Positions 1-6,246 of a DNA stretch of 6,395 nucleotides are shown here, piece after piece. The stretch spans positions 1-6,395 of the forward strand of contig JAUUZT010000048.1 in NCBI GenBank assembly GCA_030589825.1, written 5' to 3'. The translations under genes were made by a program, and so were the position numbers. How positions within the stretch are numbered: the first letter of the stretch is position 1; each line of letters opens with the position of its first letter. The notes below the pieces were generated by a model, which saw nothing but the letters and a program-made list of their open reading frames with translations, did not search any database and was not told the origin of the DNA. This stretch comes from Dehalococcoidia bacterium. GTDB taxonomy: Bacteria > Chloroflexota > Dehalococcoidia > GIF9 > AB-539-J10.

Positions 1-1626
1 AACCTTCTCATAGCCTTCATTAGCCAGTATCCTCTGTGCCTGATAGGCACGTGTACCGGTCTGACAATAGATTACTATCTCTGCATCCCTGGGCAAGCTC
101 TCTAACTTTGACCGCAATTCTTTTAGAGGTAACAGTTTTGTTTGCGCTGTTTCAATACGGCAGCTATCCCACTCACCAGGAGAGCGTACATCAAGAATAA
201 TCGCATCCTTATTCGTTTCAAGCAAATGCTTGACCTCTACGGGATCCAATGCCTTCGCACATCCTGAGATTTTATTGCGGATGACGTTAGCCGCCTTATG
301 CAGGGGGTCCATTGCATTACTGAATGGAGGTGCATAGGCAAGATTAAGGTTGGCAACATCTTCCACAGTAGCATTGAACGCCATGGCGGTTGCCAGAACA
401 TCAACACGCTTGGCTACTTCTCCGGGTCCCATTGCCTGCCCTCCCAGGAGCCTTCCATTTGATTTCTCAGCAACAAGTTTAATCATAATCTCCTTGCCAT
501 CCGGATAATAGGAGGCATACTCATAATCAGAAATAATAGCAGTGACTATTTCATATCCTGCCGCCCGTGCCTGTGATTCGTTAAGGCCAACACGTGCTGC
601 ATTATAGTCGAATATTTTTACAACCGCCGTACCCATTACCCCAGGAAAGGTATCACTCCCTCCGGTTATGTTAGTTCCAATTATCCTGCCATGCTTGTTA
701 GCTGTAGACCCCATAGGAACAAGCACTTTCTTCCCGGTAATCCGATTAGTGTTTTCCACACAATCCCCACCTGCATAAATATTCGGGTCGCTTGTCTGCA
801 TATACTGGTTAACGGCAATGCCGCCAGCAACCCCTATGGTAATCCCTGCATCTTTAGCCAGCCCTATATTGGGCCTGGCTCCAATAGACAATAATGACAT
901 CTCAGCATCTATTTCAGTGCTCTCGGTAATCACTTTTATTAGCTTTCCTTCACTATTACCGACAAAGCCCTTGACTCTCTGCCCTAAAAGCAACTTTACA
1001 CCCCTGCTACGCAAATGTTTTTCAACCTTTGCCGCTACCTCAAAATCAAGCAGTGTGGGCAATACCCAGTCCAGCGCCTCTATCACGGTGACCTCTAACT
1101 CCTGAGAGGCAAAGGCCTCAGCCATTTCCATTCCAATCAGTCCAGCTCCAACAATAACCACACGTTTCACCCCTGAAGCTGCTGTGGCATCCCGAATCGT
1201 GTTGGCATCGTCAATATTAGATAATGTATGAATTCCTTTAAGATTTACCCCTTCCAATCTTGGGACCAGCGGCGAACTGCCTGTCGCCAGTACGAGCTTA
1301 TCATATTCAATCTTTGAAACCTGGTCGCTTTCTACTGATTGAATAGAAATTTCAGCAGCAGACCGATCTATAGCTATGGCTTTGGTATTGGTCATGATTT
1401 TTACCTTCATCACATCCTCGAAGAAATCCTGTCGCACCCTTAATAAATCTTGTTGCTCATTGATTACTCCGGAAATGTAATATGGTAAACCACAGGTCGC
1501 AGTTGATAAATGTGCGCCCTGCTCTATCAGTGTTATCTGTGCCTGTGGGTCACACCTGCGTGCCCTCGCCGCAGTCTTAGGACCACAAGCGGTGCCACCA
1601 ATAATAACAATTCTTTTCTGACTCAT
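1..1626 (-). CDS. FAD-dependent CoA-disulfide/persulfide reductase fused to rhodanese domain (partial, C-terminus cut)
   Basis: Pyridine nucleotide-disulfide oxidoreductase of the CoA-disulfide reductase group with a C-terminal rhodanese domain. Such fusions use NAD(P)H to reduce CoA disulfide, CoA persulfide or polysulfide in the cytoplasm. I translated 542 codons from ATG at 1626; the frame is still open at base 1, so the last part of the rhodanese domain is missing. Visible in order: FAD-binding Rossmann loop GGTACG (residues 10-15); single redox Cys45 in TCGLPYY, as in CoA-disulfide reductases rather than the CxxxxC of classic disulfide reductases; ATGSSP (114-119); NAD(P)-binding VGAGLIGME (159-167); second FAD motif GGDC (286-289); dimerisation domain ending near YAPPFS (431-436); rhodanese domain from about 462 with active-site loop CQTGTR, Cys521. 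Cys14 inside the first glycine-rich loop is unusual. The start directly precedes the Rossmann strand and has AAGG/GGA purines upstream. It is the last of three minus-strand genes, 115 bp after the Smr gene. Exact substrate is inferred from family only. Confidence 0.93.
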   Translation of the reverse strand, partial: MSQKRIVIIGGTACGPKTAARARRCDPQAQITLIEQGAHLSTATCGLPYYISGVINEQQDLLRVRQDFFEDVMKVKIMTNTKAIAIDRSAAEISIQSVESDQVSKIEYDKLVLATGSSPLVPRLEGVNLKGIHTLSNIDDANTIRDATAASGVKRVVIVGAGLIGMEMAEAFASQELEVTVIEALDWVLPTLLDFEVAAKVEKHLRSRGVKLLLGQRVKGFVGNSEGKLIKVITESTEIDAEMSLLSIGARPNIGLAKDAGITIGVAGGIAVNQYMQTSDPNIYAGGDCVENTNRITGKKVLVPMGSTANKHGRIIGTNITGGSDTFPGVMGTAVVKIFDYNAARVGLNESQARAAGYEIVTAIISDYEYASYYPDGKEIMIKLVAEKSNGRLLGGQAMGPGEVAKRVDVLATAMAFNATVEDVANLNLAYAPPFSNAMDPLHKAANVIRNKISGCAKALDPVEVKHLLETNKDAIILDVRSPGEWDSCRIETAQTKLLPLKELRSKLESLPRDAEIVIYCQTGTRAYQAQRILANEGYEKV

Positions 1627-1741
1627 AATACCTTATCCTTCCTTCTGTTAAATGAATTAATAACGTTAACTCTTCAAAGTCTTGTATCTGTTCTCTTATC
1701 TGCCAGTCGAGTCCTTTCGGCAACAGTATTTCCCCGGAGCA

Positions 1742-1990
1742 TCACCAATCCCTGAGTTCAACTTCGGTAGCACCCATTCCCCCACTCCTGCTTTCAGCGG
1801 TACGATAGGATTCAACTAGAGGATGCTTCTTCAGGTAATGTTTAACCTCACGGCGTAGCACACCTGTACCCTTGCCATGTATCACCCAGACACGATACAG
1901 CCCTGCTTCATATGCATCATTCAGGAATTCATCAACCCTCGGTAGAGCCTCATCCACGGTCATTCCATGCAGGTCTATTTCAATTCCCAT
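1742..1990 (-). CDS. Stand-alone Smr-domain protein (MutS2 C-terminal-like)
   Basis: Small 82-residue protein consisting of essentially one Smr domain, the nuclease-type module found at the C-terminus of MutS2 and in stand-alone Smr proteins. Visible family motifs: DLHG at residues 6-9, HGKGTG at 38-43, and the closing GGMGAT at 70-75 followed by a V-L strand. The full domain is present, so this is not a decayed MutS2; the gene upstream is an unrelated lipoprotein and there is no MutS ATPase sequence. Start choice: an in-frame GTG lies at 1999, but AGGTG at 2001-1997 is well placed (6 nt) for the ATG at 1990, and the domain begins right after it, so I prefer ATG. The longer GTG form would be 85 residues. 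Known Smr proteins cut or bind branched DNA or RNA; the target here cannot be told from sequence. Confidence 0.88.
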   Translation of the reverse strand: MGIEIDLHGMTVDEALPRVDEFLNDAYEAGLYRVWVIHGKGTGVLRREVKHYLKKHPLVESYRTAESRSGGMGATEVELRDW

Positions 1991-1996
1991 TGGCTT

Positions 1997-2001
1997 CACC
2001 T
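1997..2001 (-). promoter_or_regulatory. Ribosome binding site deciding the Smr start
   Basis: AGGTG followed by six bases and then ATG at 1990. The alternative GTG start at 1999 lies inside this site and would have only a poor GG-T-AG match upstream, so the site favours the shorter 82-residue protein. Confidence 0.55.
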
Positions 2002-2038
2002 ACCAATTCTGCTCAAGTTCTTAAATTGTTATTATGGC

Positions 2039-2063
2039 CAGTAGATATATACTTATTCTACTG
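2039..2063 (-). repeat. Inverted repeat spanning the lipoprotein stop codon
   Basis: Perfect 7-bp arms (CAGTAGA at 2039-2045, TCTACTG at 2057-2063) around an 11-base A/T loop. The arm covers the TAG stop of the lipoprotein (2058-2060). No T-run follows on the minus strand, so this is not a standard intrinsic terminator. It could trim transcript levels between the lipoprotein and the Smr gene, or be chance. Confidence 0.35.
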
Positions 2064-2546
2064 TGACGCCCTCATGAGGGCAAAAAATGTCTTGCCTTCC
2101 TCTGTACCAATCCAGATCATTGCTGCATCCTGTTCATTATTTTTGTTGTACATGCCCCAGCTCATCTCTGGCATTTCCATCCATCCTACAAGCTCTCCCC
2201 AACCATTACCCGGCATATTGCTTTTATAAAAAGCCGTCACACTGACAGGGCTATCGCTAGTCTCATAATAACGCCACTCTACCTGGGTATAATCTCCCTC
2301 AGTGGGTGGAATAGCCCAGTTCATTTTCTGTACCTGGGTTGCACTACCATAAACAGGCATATCATCCCAGCTCAGGCCTGCCTCTGTCGCTGCTGGACTA
2401 GGCGAAACAGCAGGGGTAGGCGAAGCTGCAGGAGTTGGCGAAGCCGACGGAGTTGTTGACTCTGACCCTCCCCCACTACAAGCTGTAAGCCCAACACAAG
2501 CCAGTATCAGTACAACTATAACTACCAGCAATATTCCTTTTTTCAA
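2058..2546 (-). CDS. Predicted lipoprotein with Ser/Thr/Pro/Ala linker
   Basis: 162-residue exported lipoprotein of unknown function. The N-terminus is a lipoprotein signal peptide: KK at residues 2-3, a hydrophobic stretch 5-19, and lipobox LTAC with the lipidated Cys at 23. A Gly/Ser segment and a low-complexity linker (about 24-56) with hexapeptide units of the type A-S-P-T-P-A follow, holding the globular domain off the membrane. The C-terminal domain (about 60-162) is rich in Trp, Tyr and Met. It contains a DMPVYGSA stretch (62-69), a V-T-A-F-Y-K helix and a GNGWGEL segment (113-119). This pattern resembles small domains seen in many environmental Gram-positive-like and Chloroflexota lipoproteins, but I cannot name the family. 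The start is TTG, supported by GGAG eight bases upstream and by the signal peptide beginning exactly there. It is first in a probable three-gene minus-strand operon. Confidence 0.85.
   Translation of the reverse strand: MKKGILLVVIVVLILACVGLTACSGGGSESTTPSASPTPAASPTPAVSPSPAATEAGLSWDDMPVYGSATQVQKMNWAIPPTEGDYTQVEWRYYETSDSPVSVTAFYKSNMPGNGWGELVGWMEMPEMSWGMYNKNNEQDAAMIWIGTEEGKTFFALMRASQ
2399..2452. repeat. 18-bp imperfect tandem repeat (three units) in lipoprotein linker
   Basis: Three adjacent 18-base units (2399-2416, 2417-2434, 2435-2452) share the core GGCGAA plus a downstream GG. They encode the Ser-Pro-Thr-Pro-Ala-Ala type hexapeptides of the linker. Units differ at several bases, so the array is old rather than freshly amplified. 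Copy number may vary between strains without breaking frame. Confidence 0.7.
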
Positions 2547-2554
2547 TTGTTATT

Positions 2555-2558
2555 CTCC
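2555..2558 (-). promoter_or_regulatory. Ribosome binding site supporting the TTG start of the lipoprotein
   Basis: GGAG with eight bases to the TTG codon at 2546. An upstream ATG at 2560 overlaps this site but reads only five codons to a stop, so it cannot be the start of the gene. Confidence 0.65.
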
Positions 2559-2602
2559 ATTTATAGACATCTTATATCTCAAGTAACTCTAACTGCTATA
2601 CA

Positions 2603-2632
2603 ATTATTTTTATACGAACGATAGGATGTCAT
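2603..2632 (-). promoter_or_regulatory. Candidate sigma-70-type promoter for the lipoprotein operon
   Basis: On the minus strand ATGACA (2632-2627, 5/6 to TTGACA) and AATAAT (2608-2603, 5/6 to TATAAT) are separated by 18 bases. Transcription would start near 2596, giving a leader of about 50 bases before the TTG start. The area is A/T-rich, so other -10-like boxes exist; this is the best-spaced pair I found. Confidence 0.4.
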
Positions 2633-2704
2633 TCTTTTATAATTTACAGAAGTATATACTTGCTATCATCTTAAAACAATCTACATCTACGCTTTCAGAC
2701 AGTA

Positions 2705-2713
2705 TGCTATAAT
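2705..2713 (+). promoter_or_regulatory. Extended -10 promoter for comB
   Basis: TGC followed by a perfect TATAAT (2708-2713) forms an extended -10 element. No good -35 box lies 16-18 bases upstream, which extended -10 promoters tolerate. The start point would be near 2720, about 38 bases ahead of the comB ATG, and the promoter diverges from that of the lipoprotein operon. Confidence 0.55.
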
Positions 2714-2757
2714 CATCATCTGTTCCAGCTATTAAAAACCTGCCTGGTTGGTCATTT

Positions 2758-3510
2758 ATGAAAATTGATGTAGTACTTACTCCTAAATTACTTCCTGACT
2801 CTGATTGTGAAGGTTCGTTGTGTTCCGTCATTGATGTGCTGAGGGCAACCACCACAATCGTCGTTGCCCTGGCAAATGGAGCAACTGCTATATATCCCTG
2901 TTGCGATGCTACGGAGGCAAGAAAACGTGCAGAATCGACAGGTGATAAGGATATCCTGCTTGCCGGTGAAGAAGAAGGATTACGAATACCTGGATTTCAT
3001 CTGGGAAACTCACCCTTCGAATACCTGTCATCTGATTCGATTGATGGTAAAACCATTTATTTCGCTACCACCAACGGGACTCCCACCATGCAGAAGACTC
3101 ACTCATGCAGCGGTACCCCCATATATATCGCTTCACTTGCCAACCTGCCAGCAGTAGCATCAACGATGGTAAAGGCTACGATTGCTGGTTCGCCAGCAGG
3201 TATTATACTGGTATGCTCCGGCCGTTATGGCACTCCTTCGGCAGAGGACCTCTACTGTGCAGGACTTCTCGTTGGAAAGATAATAGAGAAGCTGCTGCAT
3301 ACCGGCATCAGCTCCGAGCTTGGCGATGGAGCTCTCATTGCTACCGGATTCGCTGACGGTGATGAGACTAAGGCATTAAAGGTGCTTTCAGAAAGTGTGC
3401 ATGGGCGTTACCTTCAAAGTATCGGCTTCAATGCAGACCTGGAATTCGCCTCCCGGATAGGTAGATATAATATCGTCCCGGTATTCGACGGAAACCGTAT
3501 TTCGTTGTAG
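2758..3510 (+). CDS. comB: 2-phosphosulfolactate phosphatase family protein (ComB)
   Basis: Full-length 250-residue member of the ComB family. The founding enzyme hydrolyses 2-phosphosulfolactate to sulfolactate and phosphate, a Mg-dependent cytoplasmic step in coenzyme M synthesis. Family signatures seen: IDVLRATTTI (25-34), the acidic stretch starting GEEEG (70-74) leading into GNSPFEY (83-89), TTNGT (104-108), SLAN (126-129), EDLYCAG (163-169), and the C-terminal S-x2-HGRYL-x-SIGF region (211-224) followed by D227-L-E-F. Start is ATG at 2758 with only a weak GGTTGG site, downstream of an extended -10 promoter. No comA, comC or other coenzyme M genes lie in the window. Many bacteria carry ComB homologues without a known coenzyme M pathway, so the true substrate may be 2-phosphosulfolactate or a related phospho-acid. 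The MFS gene follows after 83 bp on the same strand. Confidence 0.92.
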   Translation: MKIDVVLTPKLLPDSDCEGSLCSVIDVLRATTTIVVALANGATAIYPCCDATEARKRAESTGDKDILLAGEEEGLRIPGFHLGNSPFEYLSSDSIDGKTIYFATTNGTPTMQKTHSCSGTPIYIASLANLPAVASTMVKATIAGSPAGIILVCSGRYGTPSAEDLYCAGLLVGKIIEKLLHTGISSELGDGALIATGFADGDETKALKVLSESVHGRYLQSIGFNADLEFASRIGRYNIVPVFDGNRISL

Positions 3511-3514
3511 CAGA

Positions 3515-3539
3515 GCAGTGATTACTGCTTAGTCACTGC
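3515..3539 (+). repeat. Stem-loop just after the comB stop codon
   Basis: Perfect 7-bp arms GCAGTGA (3515-3521) and TCACTGC (3533-3539) flank an 11-base loop, four bases after the TAG stop. A competing smaller hairpin uses GCAGT (3515-3519) with ACTGC (3524-3528). No T-tract follows, so full termination is unlikely; it may protect the comB 3' end or attenuate readthrough into the MFS gene. Confidence 0.4.
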
Positions 3540-3580
3540 AGACAATATGAAACAATAGGGAATATACCATTCAAGGAAAA

Positions 3581-3585
3581 AGGAG
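3581..3585 (+). promoter_or_regulatory. Ribosome binding site for the TTG start of the MFS gene
   Basis: AGGAG preceded by A-rich sequence, eight bases before TTG at 3594. No ATG or GTG in frame lies nearby with a comparable site, and the first transmembrane helix begins about 12 residues later, so TTG is the likely start. Confidence 0.65.
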
Positions 3586-3593
3586 ATACCCAA

Positions 3594-4817
3594 TTGACAG
3601 CTAAGCAAAACCCAAAATTCTTCTATGGCTACATCATAGTTGCAGCGTCCCTTCTCATGCTTTTTGTGATGCATGGAGCTACAAGCAGTTGGGGTATCTT
3701 CTTAAGTTCTCTTGAGGGAGAATTTGGCTGGAGCAGAGCTGCCATCTCCGGCGCCCACTCACTGGGATTCTTTCTTGCCGGCATGTTTTCCATCCTGATT
3801 GGCAAGATTAGTGACAGGCTTGGCTCCAGGCTGATAATGACCGTTGCAGGTATTGTATTTGCTCTCGGTTGTTTTTTAATGTCCAGCGTTACGGCCATAT
3901 GGCAGGTTTATCTTTTCTACGGCGTACTGATAGGCCTCTGGGGCAGCCCTGCAAATGTTTCACTACTGTCCACCACGATGAGATGGTTTACTCGTAAAAG
4001 AGGGCTAATGAGTGGTATCGTTAAGGTCGGTACCGGTCTTGGCATTATGATAATTCCGGTACTTTCCAGCCATCTAATCAGCAACTACGGATGGCGAACA
4101 ACCTTTGTTATCCTCGGTTTTATCTGTTTGGTAGTAGTGGTACCACTGGCACAGTTACTGCGGCGGGACCCCGGGCAGAAAGGGCTCATGCCCTATGGCG
4201 AGTCCCCCGAACGTGCTGAATTGAAACCGGCAAACACAGGTTTTTCTCCACAACAGGCATTCCATATCAGGCAGTTCTGGATTGTATGCGCAGCCTTCTT
4301 TTTAATGTGGTATTGCGGAAATGGACTCCTGGTCCATATAGCCCCGCACGCAATAGATGTTGGACTTTCGTCCGCTCAAGCCGCCAGTTTAATTGCAATA
4401 ATTGGCGGAGTAAGCATCGTTGGCCGCCTTGTTATAGGTGCCGCCGGAGATAGAATAGGCAATAGACGAACACTTACGCTTTGCTTCATTATAGTAGTAG
4501 CCTCCGTGTCCTGGCTGCTGCAATCAACACAACTCTGGCAATTATATCTGTTCGCCGCCGCATATGGCTTTGCCCACGGTGGATTTTTTGCGCTAATTTC
4601 TCCGCTGATAGCAGAGCTGTTCGGTACCAGGTCACATGGCGCACTTTTTGGTATCGCCACGTTTTTCGGGATGACTGGCGGCGCTATTGGCCCACTAATA
4701 GCAGGTAGAATATTCGACATAACCGGCAGTTATCACCTGGCTTTTCTGCTTATAATTGGATTCAGCACTGCAGGGCTTGTACTGTCCCTTATACTGAAAC
4801 CGGTTAAAGAATCATAG
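3594..4817 (+). CDS. MFS transporter, oxalate/formate- or monocarboxylate-carrier type
   Basis: 407-residue inner-membrane carrier of the major facilitator superfamily, normal length with 12 hydrophobic segments: about 13-33, 51-70, 80-98, 103-123, 141-161, 169-189, then a polar central loop (190-225), 228-248, 262-283, 293-310, 316-338, 350-371 and 381-401. Motif A is clear after helix 2 (G70-x3-D74-R75-x-G77-x-R79) and repeated in the C-half (G282-x3-D286-R287-x-G289-x-R291), as expected from the internal duplication. The N-terminal FFYGYIIV segment, W-G-I-F at 33-36, and RWFTRKRGLMSG (130-141) are typical of the oxalate/formate antiporter and monocarboxylate carrier groups, so a small organic anion is the likely substrate. 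TTG start with AGGAG. It lies 83 bp after comB on the same strand and may be cotranscribed; if so, sulfolactate or a related acid is a candidate substrate, which is inference. Confidence 0.92.
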   Translation: MTAKQNPKFFYGYIIVAASLLMLFVMHGATSSWGIFLSSLEGEFGWSRAAISGAHSLGFFLAGMFSILIGKISDRLGSRLIMTVAGIVFALGCFLMSSVTAIWQVYLFYGVLIGLWGSPANVSLLSTTMRWFTRKRGLMSGIVKVGTGLGIMIIPVLSSHLISNYGWRTTFVILGFICLVVVVPLAQLLRRDPGQKGLMPYGESPERAELKPANTGFSPQQAFHIRQFWIVCAAFFLMWYCGNGLLVHIAPHAIDVGLSSAQAASLIAIIGGVSIVGRLVIGAAGDRIGNRRTLTLCFIIVVASVSWLLQSTQLWQLYLFAAAYGFAHGGFFALISPLIAELFGTRSHGALFGIATFFGMTGGAIGPLIAGRIFDITGSYHLAFLLIIGFSTAGLVLSLILKPVKES

Positions 4818-4829
4818 AATCTAATTGAC

Positions 4830-4868
4830 CGTAAAGTACGCAATAAGGTTTGGGACAGCTTCTTTACG
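4830..4868. other. Weak inverted repeat in the convergent gap
   Basis: Arms CGTAAAG (4830-4836) and CTTTACG (4862-4868) with a 25-base loop lie between the convergent MFS and desulfidase genes. There is no T-run on either side, so a shared bidirectional terminator is possible but unproven. Confidence 0.25.
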
Positions 4869-4907
4869 TTGCTCTATCAGGTTCCTCAGTAATACTGCAA
4901 AAATGGA

Positions 4908-6197
4908 TTACTTTTTAGAGGCTTCTTCAATGATAGTTAAAATCACTTTATCGGTTTGAACCATTCCGGGAGAACTTATTCTACCCACATTTTGGATTGT
5001 TTCCTCTATGGTTTTTCCAATAATACCGCTTCCAGCAGGAATCACAACGCCCTGTAAAGCAAGTTTAGCCGCTCTAATTGCTGAGGAGGCTCCTGTAGAG
5101 GTCTTCAATGCGCATCCAAAGTTACCACCATCACAAATTATGCCGGTCACATCGGCGGCAACGTTTGCAATTGCGTTTTCAATTCGTTTCGTTTTTCCAT
5201 CCAGCAAGTAAGCAATGCCGGCACTTGCCCCTGCCGCTGCCGTAACGGCACAACCACAGAAGGCGGATAAACGGCCAGAAAATGCTTTAATATAAAGGGT
5301 TACTAAGAAGCTCAACGCAACCGCTCGGGCTAGCCTTTCTTTTCCTGCCTTTAGCCATTCCGCCATTACCATGACCGGAAGCGTAGCAGTCACTCCATGA
5401 CAACCACTTCCGGCAATACTCATGGCTGGTTTTTGTGCTCCCCCTAAACGTGCATCGCAGGCAGAGGCAACAATGATTTTAGCTGTATTAGCCGGGTCCT
5501 CATTCATTGTGCCCATAGAAGTTATCTTTGACATAGCCGCTCCGGCAGCCATGCCGTATTTCCCTGTCATCCCTTGCTCAGCCAGTTCCCTGTTCATAGT
5601 TACAGCATCCAGTACAAATTCAATGTCCTTACCAGGAACCTCTTCTGCAAAAGCAACCAGGTCAGCTACTTTCAAGGTAGTAATGTCAAAGTGTTTTTGT
5701 GCATTTCCCTCCCTTGCCTTCCTGAATACTACAACTCCATTTGCTTCAACCAGGACAATATTGGCATGAGATTTCCTAATAACAGTTTTAGCCATGCCAT
5801 TAGTTGTCCTCACCCGCGCTTCAACATAAATACCAACCTGTCCTCCCTTTATCCTTGTAGTCACTATATCTTTTGCCAGCATTAACTTCGCCCTGGATAC
5901 ACTTGCGTCGTCGACAGATTTCAGGACCTCTAATTCCAGGTCAGGATCACCAGCCAGAACACCCAGGATAGCTGCCATTGCAAATCCTGTTTCATGTGTT
6001 CCTGGAACTACAACTGATACGCCAGTTTTATAAAGGGCAGGGTCGGTAGTTACGGTTATTTCCTGTACGTCCCCCTTAATTGCCTGATATGCCTTGGCTA
6101 CAGCCAGTGCCACAGCAACCGGTTCGGTAACACCTAATGCTGGCTTCATTTCCCTTTTCAGTAAACCAAGTAATTCACTGGCTATCTTTTGATTCAT
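4908..6197 (-). CDS. L-cysteine desulfidase family protein (CyuA/YhaM, UPF0597)
   Basis: 429-residue cytoplasmic protein of the L-cysteine desulfidase family, related to the Fe-S L-serine dehydratase alpha subunit. Characterised members use a [4Fe-4S] cluster to split L-cysteine into pyruvate, ammonia and sulfide. Seen here: N-terminal KPALGVTEPVAVALA (18-32), VPGTHETG (64-71), the LDAVTMNRELAEQGMTGKYG region (196-215), CDARLGG (247-253), SIAGSGCHGVTATLP (260-274), RLSAFCGC (309-316), ICDGGNFGCALK (354-365) and the late QTDK motif (414-417). Probable cluster ligands are Cys355, Cys362 and one of Cys314/Cys316. Oddity: residue 23 is Val (GTT at 6131-6129), where the GCTEP motif I know from family members has Cys. 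ATG start with a six-G Shine-Dalgarno run eight bases upstream. It follows a cupin gene by 108 bp on the same strand. Close alternatives are a serine or other beta-elimination dehydratase; family assignment is firm, substrate is not. Confidence 0.9.
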   Translation of the reverse strand: MNQKIASELLGLLKREMKPALGVTEPVAVALAVAKAYQAIKGDVQEITVTTDPALYKTGVSVVVPGTHETGFAMAAILGVLAGDPDLELEVLKSVDDASVSRAKLMLAKDIVTTRIKGGQVGIYVEARVRTTNGMAKTVIRKSHANIVLVEANGVVVFRKAREGNAQKHFDITTLKVADLVAFAEEVPGKDIEFVLDAVTMNRELAEQGMTGKYGMAAGAAMSKITSMGTMNEDPANTAKIIVASACDARLGGAQKPAMSIAGSGCHGVTATLPVMVMAEWLKAGKERLARAVALSFLVTLYIKAFSGRLSAFCGCAVTAAAGASAGIAYLLDGKTKRIENAIANVAADVTGIICDGGNFGCALKTSTGASSAIRAAKLALQGVVIPAGSGIIGKTIEETIQNVGRISSPGMVQTDKVILTIIEEASKK

Positions 6198-6199
6198 GC

Positions 6200-6215
6200 A
6201 AACGTCCCCCCGTTT
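6200..6215 (-). promoter_or_regulatory. G-run ribosome binding site within a small inverted repeat
   Basis: On the minus strand the leader reads AAACG, GGGGGA, CGTTT: 5-bp arms (6211-6215 and 6200-6204) place most of the six-base G-run (6206-6211), the only plausible Shine-Dalgarno site of the desulfidase gene, in the loop. The stem is A/T-rich and probably weak, so the feature may have no regulatory role. Confidence 0.4.
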
Positions 6216-6246
6216 CTAACAAATGATTTAGTACGCTTTTAACAAC

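Noticed and set aside
691..1105. Plus-strand open frames within the reductase gene.
   Set aside because: They lie antisense to a reading frame with a full set of family motifs, have no family signatures of their own, and read as low-quality antisense sequence.
1..1626. The reductase as a 2-ketopropyl-coenzyme M oxidoreductase/carboxylase, tempting because comB is nearby.
   Set aside because: That enzyme has a paired-cysteine disulfide site; this protein has the single Cys45 of CoA-disulfide reductases and a fused rhodanese domain. comB alone does not show coenzyme M synthesis.
1627..1741. Possible separate promoter or terminator between the Smr and reductase genes.
   Set aside because: On the minus strand only a TTGAAG with no convincing -10 at proper spacing was found, and no stable stem with a T-run.
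2544..2560. Five-codon upstream frame (ATG at 2560) whose TGA overlaps the lipoprotein TTG start, as a possible translational coupler.
   Set aside because: It contains the ribosome binding site of the lipoprotein itself and has no site of its own, so coincidence is the simpler explanation.
2637..2855. Minus-strand 72-codon frame overlapping the comB start.
   Set aside because: It covers the comB N-terminus and its promoter, has no recognisable domain, and its 3' half is A/T-rich intergenic sequence.
5008..5885. Plus-strand open frames within the desulfidase gene.
   Set aside because: They are antisense to well-conserved family motifs, have no plausible ribosome sites, and show no recognisable domains.
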